Source: Candidatus Aminicenantota bacterium
GTDB lineage: Bacteria > Acidobacteriota > Aminicenantia > Aminicenantales > Aminicenantaceae
Assembly (NCBI GenBank): GCA_004378665.1
Contig: SOIA01000308.1
Coordinates: 1-7,804 of the forward strand
DNA: 7,804 bases
Direction: 5' to 3'
Part shown: positions 6,194 to 7,804 of the stretch, one piece after another
Layout of the letters: each line of letters opens with the position of its first letter
Position numbering within the stretch: position 1 is the stretch's first letter
The notes under the pieces: model-generated
What the model was told of the DNA's origin: nothing
The model's input: only the letters and a program-made list of their open reading frames with translations
The model's database searches: none
Made by a program: the position numbers and the translations under genes

Positions 6194-7579
6194 TTAATAA
6201 TTGCTCCATTTCTTGGCGATCCTCTCCACCGCATCCAGAGATGCCTGGATTTCGCTTTCCGTATGAGCCGAAGAAACGGCTCCGTATCCATGGAAGATGT
6301 TGAACCCTTCCTCGAGCATGGATAGCTTAAAAATCTTCTCCCTGAGTTCAAAATCACAAACCTCCGGATTCCACACCTGCTCGGGGAAGGAAATCCGATC
6401 AATCCTCTCCTTAAGAAACTGGACTCCAACGAGTGAGCTGTGTTCAGCAATCGAATCGCCGTATCCCGTGCATTTGACGTTGAATCCATGCGCGGCGAAT
6501 ATCTCCTCAATTCCCTTCCGGACCTTCGCTCCAAGCTGTCCGATTCTGGGATAAATTTCTGATTCATGTTCCATCAAATATTTCAGGTAAGTCAGCCCGG
6601 CCAGCATTGCTGCCGGATGAGCCGAAAAGGTTCCTCCTTCAAACTTCACCTTCACATCGGGCGGGGCTTCCGGACCGCATAACGCCATCACATCCTCTTT
6701 TCCGATCACAGCACTGACCGGCATTCCGCCACCGATGGCTTTCCCGAGGACGGTCAAATCAGGAATGATGCCGTACAAGCTCTGAACTCCTCCCGCATGA
6801 AAACGAAATCCGGATACAACCTCATCGAATATCAGTAAAGAACCGTACTGCTGAGTCAGCTCCCGGGCTCTCTGAAGGTACTGTTTATGAGAGAATATGA
6901 AACCCCCGGCGCCGATGAAGGGCTCGAGGATAAAACAGGCCGTCCTCTCGCCATGCTCTCTGAATTTGTCCTCAATGTCCTGGATATCGTTAAACCGGGT
7001 CATCACGATCATGGCGTCGGTGCCGGAAGGAAGTCCCGCGGATTCCATACGAGTCAATCCGTGATCATAGGCCGTGATCCCTCTCAAGGCGTAGGGATGG
7101 GCTCCATGCCAGCCTCCCCCCACTTTCATCACCAGTTCCCTTCTGGTAAAGGCCTTGGCCAGCATGATCGCGTACATCGTAGCCAGTGTTCCGCTCGTAG
7201 TGAAACGGATCTTATCCGCTTTGATCTGTTTGAGAATCAGCTCTGCCAGTTCCCTCTGGTGATCGCCTGGAAATCCGGTTGTCAATCCCTGGCTTTTTCG
7301 AAAAGAATCCTGAAGGGCCTTGATAATCACCTTTGGATTATGCCCCAGGACGTTGGCAAAATGTCCCTGCCAGAAATCGACATAAATGTTCCCATCGGCA
7401 TCCCAGACTCTGGATCCACTGCTCTGGATATCATAGAAAGGAAAGGGGCTGAACAGCCGAAGGTTATGGCTTCCTCCTGTGATCAAGTATTGGGAGGCCT
7501 TGCTGAATATCGCCTCTGATTTTTTATGATTTTCTCTATATCCTTTGACCAAATCATCCAGCAATTTTTTTTTATCCAT
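6194..7579 (-). CDS. Class III PLP-dependent aminotransferase, glutamate-1-semialdehyde aminomutase-like
   Basis: This 461-residue fold-type I PLP enzyme resembles glutamate-1-semialdehyde 2,1-aminomutase and other class III aminotransferases. Numbering from the ATG, it shows ITGGSHNLR (34-42), the phosphate-binding region TTSGTLATMYA (127-137), GGGWHGAHPYAL (154-165), ILEPF (217-221), the PLP-ring aspartate in FDEVVSGFRF (D252), the Schiff-base lysine in LGKAIGGGMPV (K280) and EGGTFSAHPAAMLAG (314-328). It is longer than typical HemL (about 430) and has SGTLATM where HemL usually has SGTEATM. With no heme genes nearby, HemL itself is unlikely. I chose ATG 7577-7579 over the in-frame TTG 6 bp upstream because AGAGG (7586-7590) is 6 nt from the ATG but abuts the TTG. 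The following dehydrogenase gene suggests a shared amino-acid pathway. Confidence 0.87.
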   Translation of the reverse strand: MDKKKLLDDLVKGYRENHKKSEAIFSKASQYLITGGSHNLRLFSPFPFYDIQSSGSRVWDADGNIYVDFWQGHFANVLGHNPKVIIKALQDSFRKSQGLTTGFPGDHQRELAELILKQIKADKIRFTTSGTLATMYAIMLAKAFTRRELVMKVGGGWHGAHPYALRGITAYDHGLTRMESAGLPSGTDAMIVMTRFNDIQDIEDKFREHGERTACFILEPFIGAGGFIFSHKQYLQRARELTQQYGSLLIFDEVVSGFRFHAGGVQSLYGIIPDLTVLGKAIGGGMPVSAVIGKEDVMALCGPEAPPDVKVKFEGGTFSAHPAAMLAGLTYLKYLMEHESEIYPRIGQLGAKVRKGIEEIFAAHGFNVKCTGYGDSIAEHSSLVGVQFLKERIDRISFPEQVWNPEVCDFELREKIFKLSMLEEGFNIFHGYGAVSSAHTESEIQASLDAVERIAKKWSNY

Positions 7580-7711
7580 GTTCAACCTCTAAGCCTTCCA
7601 CTCTGATTCTTTTCGGTTTCGAAGGGCCCTGTAAATCATCTCTTCAAGGTCTCAGCGGGAGCAAATTCCCTATGCCACAATCCCTCAATCCCGCATATCG
7701 ATTTTTTGTAC
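7580..7711 (-). other. Leader region of the aminotransferase-dehydrogenase operon
   Basis: If the promoter at 7717-7745 is used, the transcript carries about 130 nt before the ATG. On the minus strand it contains GGGA three times (the first two within a repeated GGGATTG) and a later TCCCGC (7655-7660). That segment can pair with GCGGGA (7689-7694, 6 bp, 28-nt loop) or, exclusively, with the nearer GGGA (7667-7670, 4 bp, 6-nt loop). The layout could allow alternative folding, but I recognise no known riboswitch class and see no obvious intrinsic terminator in the leader. Confidence 0.35.
7586..7590 (-). promoter_or_regulatory. Ribosome binding site deciding the aminotransferase start
   Basis: AGAGG is followed by TTGAAC and then ATG (7577-7579), a 6-nt spacing. 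The alternative TTG at 7583-7585 directly follows the AGAGG, too close for normal initiation. Confidence 0.65.
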
Positions 7712-7716
7712 TGAAT

Positions 7717-7745
7717 AGATTAGAACAACAGAAAAAAATAGTCAA
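7717..7745 (-). promoter_or_regulatory. Candidate promoter for the aminotransferase-dehydrogenase operon
   Basis: The minus strand has TTGACT (7740-7745, 5 of 6 consensus), a T-rich 17-bp spacer and TAATCT (7717-7722), which keeps only the key T, A and final T of the -10 box. It lies about 30 bp downstream of a terminator, where a new transcript is expected. The weak -10 box keeps confidence moderate. Confidence 0.42.
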
Positions 7746-7774
7746 AAGAGTTTGAAAAAAATTCAGGAAAAAGC

Positions 7775-7801
7775 AGAAAAAGGGGCCTGGCCCCTTTTTC
7801 T
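7775..7801 (-). terminator. Rho-independent terminator of a gene beyond the right edge
   Basis: This is a perfect inverted repeat with 13-bp arms around one central base: AGAAAAAGGGGCC, T, then GGCCCCTTTTTCT. In RNA it would form a GGGGC/GCCCC core with a 3-nt loop, flanked by A and U tracts, so it can work in both directions. Every gene in the window is on the minus strand, so it most likely ends a minus-strand gene located past 7804. Similar stems also occur as dispersed repeats in some bacteria, which one copy cannot decide. Confidence 0.75.
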
Positions 7802-7804
7802 TTC

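Noticed and set aside
6887..7519. Plus-strand open frame of 210 codons opposite the aminotransferase
   Set aside because: It is antisense to conserved PLP-enzyme motifs, lacks a recognisable protein family and has no promoter context.
6194..7579. Calling the aminotransferase HemL (glutamate-1-semialdehyde aminomutase)
   Set aside because: Length, the SGTLATM variant and the dehydrogenase partner differ from typical HemL, and no tetrapyrrole genes are adjacent.

Overview
The window carries seven protein-coding genes, all on the minus strand and densely packed, so transcription runs from right to left. Nothing indicates a phage, insertion sequence, CRISPR array, tRNA or rRNA. The protein set is a bacterial one: PurM, an NYN-domain protein, WaaE-like and GT4 glycosyltransferases, a DapB-like dehydrogenase, a class III aminotransferase and an enolase-superfamily enzyme. 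Good Shine-Dalgarno sites and sigma70-type promoter boxes agree with this. Base composition looks balanced by eye. The diaminopentanoate-dehydrogenase-like gene recalls amino-acid-using anaerobes and uncultured lineages such as Aminicenantes. That placement is a guess, because no marker gene here fixes the phylum.

Layout in the direction of transcription: at the right edge a perfect-stem terminator (7775-7801) closes a gene lying outside the window. A candidate promoter (7717-7745) and a leader of about 130 nt then lead into a two-gene amino-acid cassette. It consists of a glutamate-1-semialdehyde-aminomutase-like class III aminotransferase (6194-7579) and, 36 bp later, a dehydrogenase of the 2,4-diaminopentanoate dehydrogenase type (5153-6157). 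After a 181-bp gap that ends in a possible leaderless promoter comes a glycosylation pair: a WaaE-like GT2 enzyme (4198-4971) overlapping a GT4 enzyme (3099-4217) by 20 bp. An enolase-superfamily enzyme of the o-succinylbenzoate synthase / N-acylamino acid racemase type (1895-3013) follows 85 bp later and may be cotranscribed or have its own promoter. A 262-bp gap then holds a strong sigma70-type promoter for purM (619-1632), followed by an NYN-domain (LabA/DUF88) protein (2-550) at the left edge.

The window therefore reads as three or four short transcription units: amino-acid metabolism, envelope-glycan assembly with a racemase-like enzyme, and purine synthesis with a putative RNA-processing protein. 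I see no single undescribed system spanning it. The points most worth following are the orphan aminotransferase/dehydrogenase pair, the enolase-superfamily enzyme without menaquinone neighbours, the apparent leaderless start of the GT2 gene, and the leader upstream of the aminotransferase.
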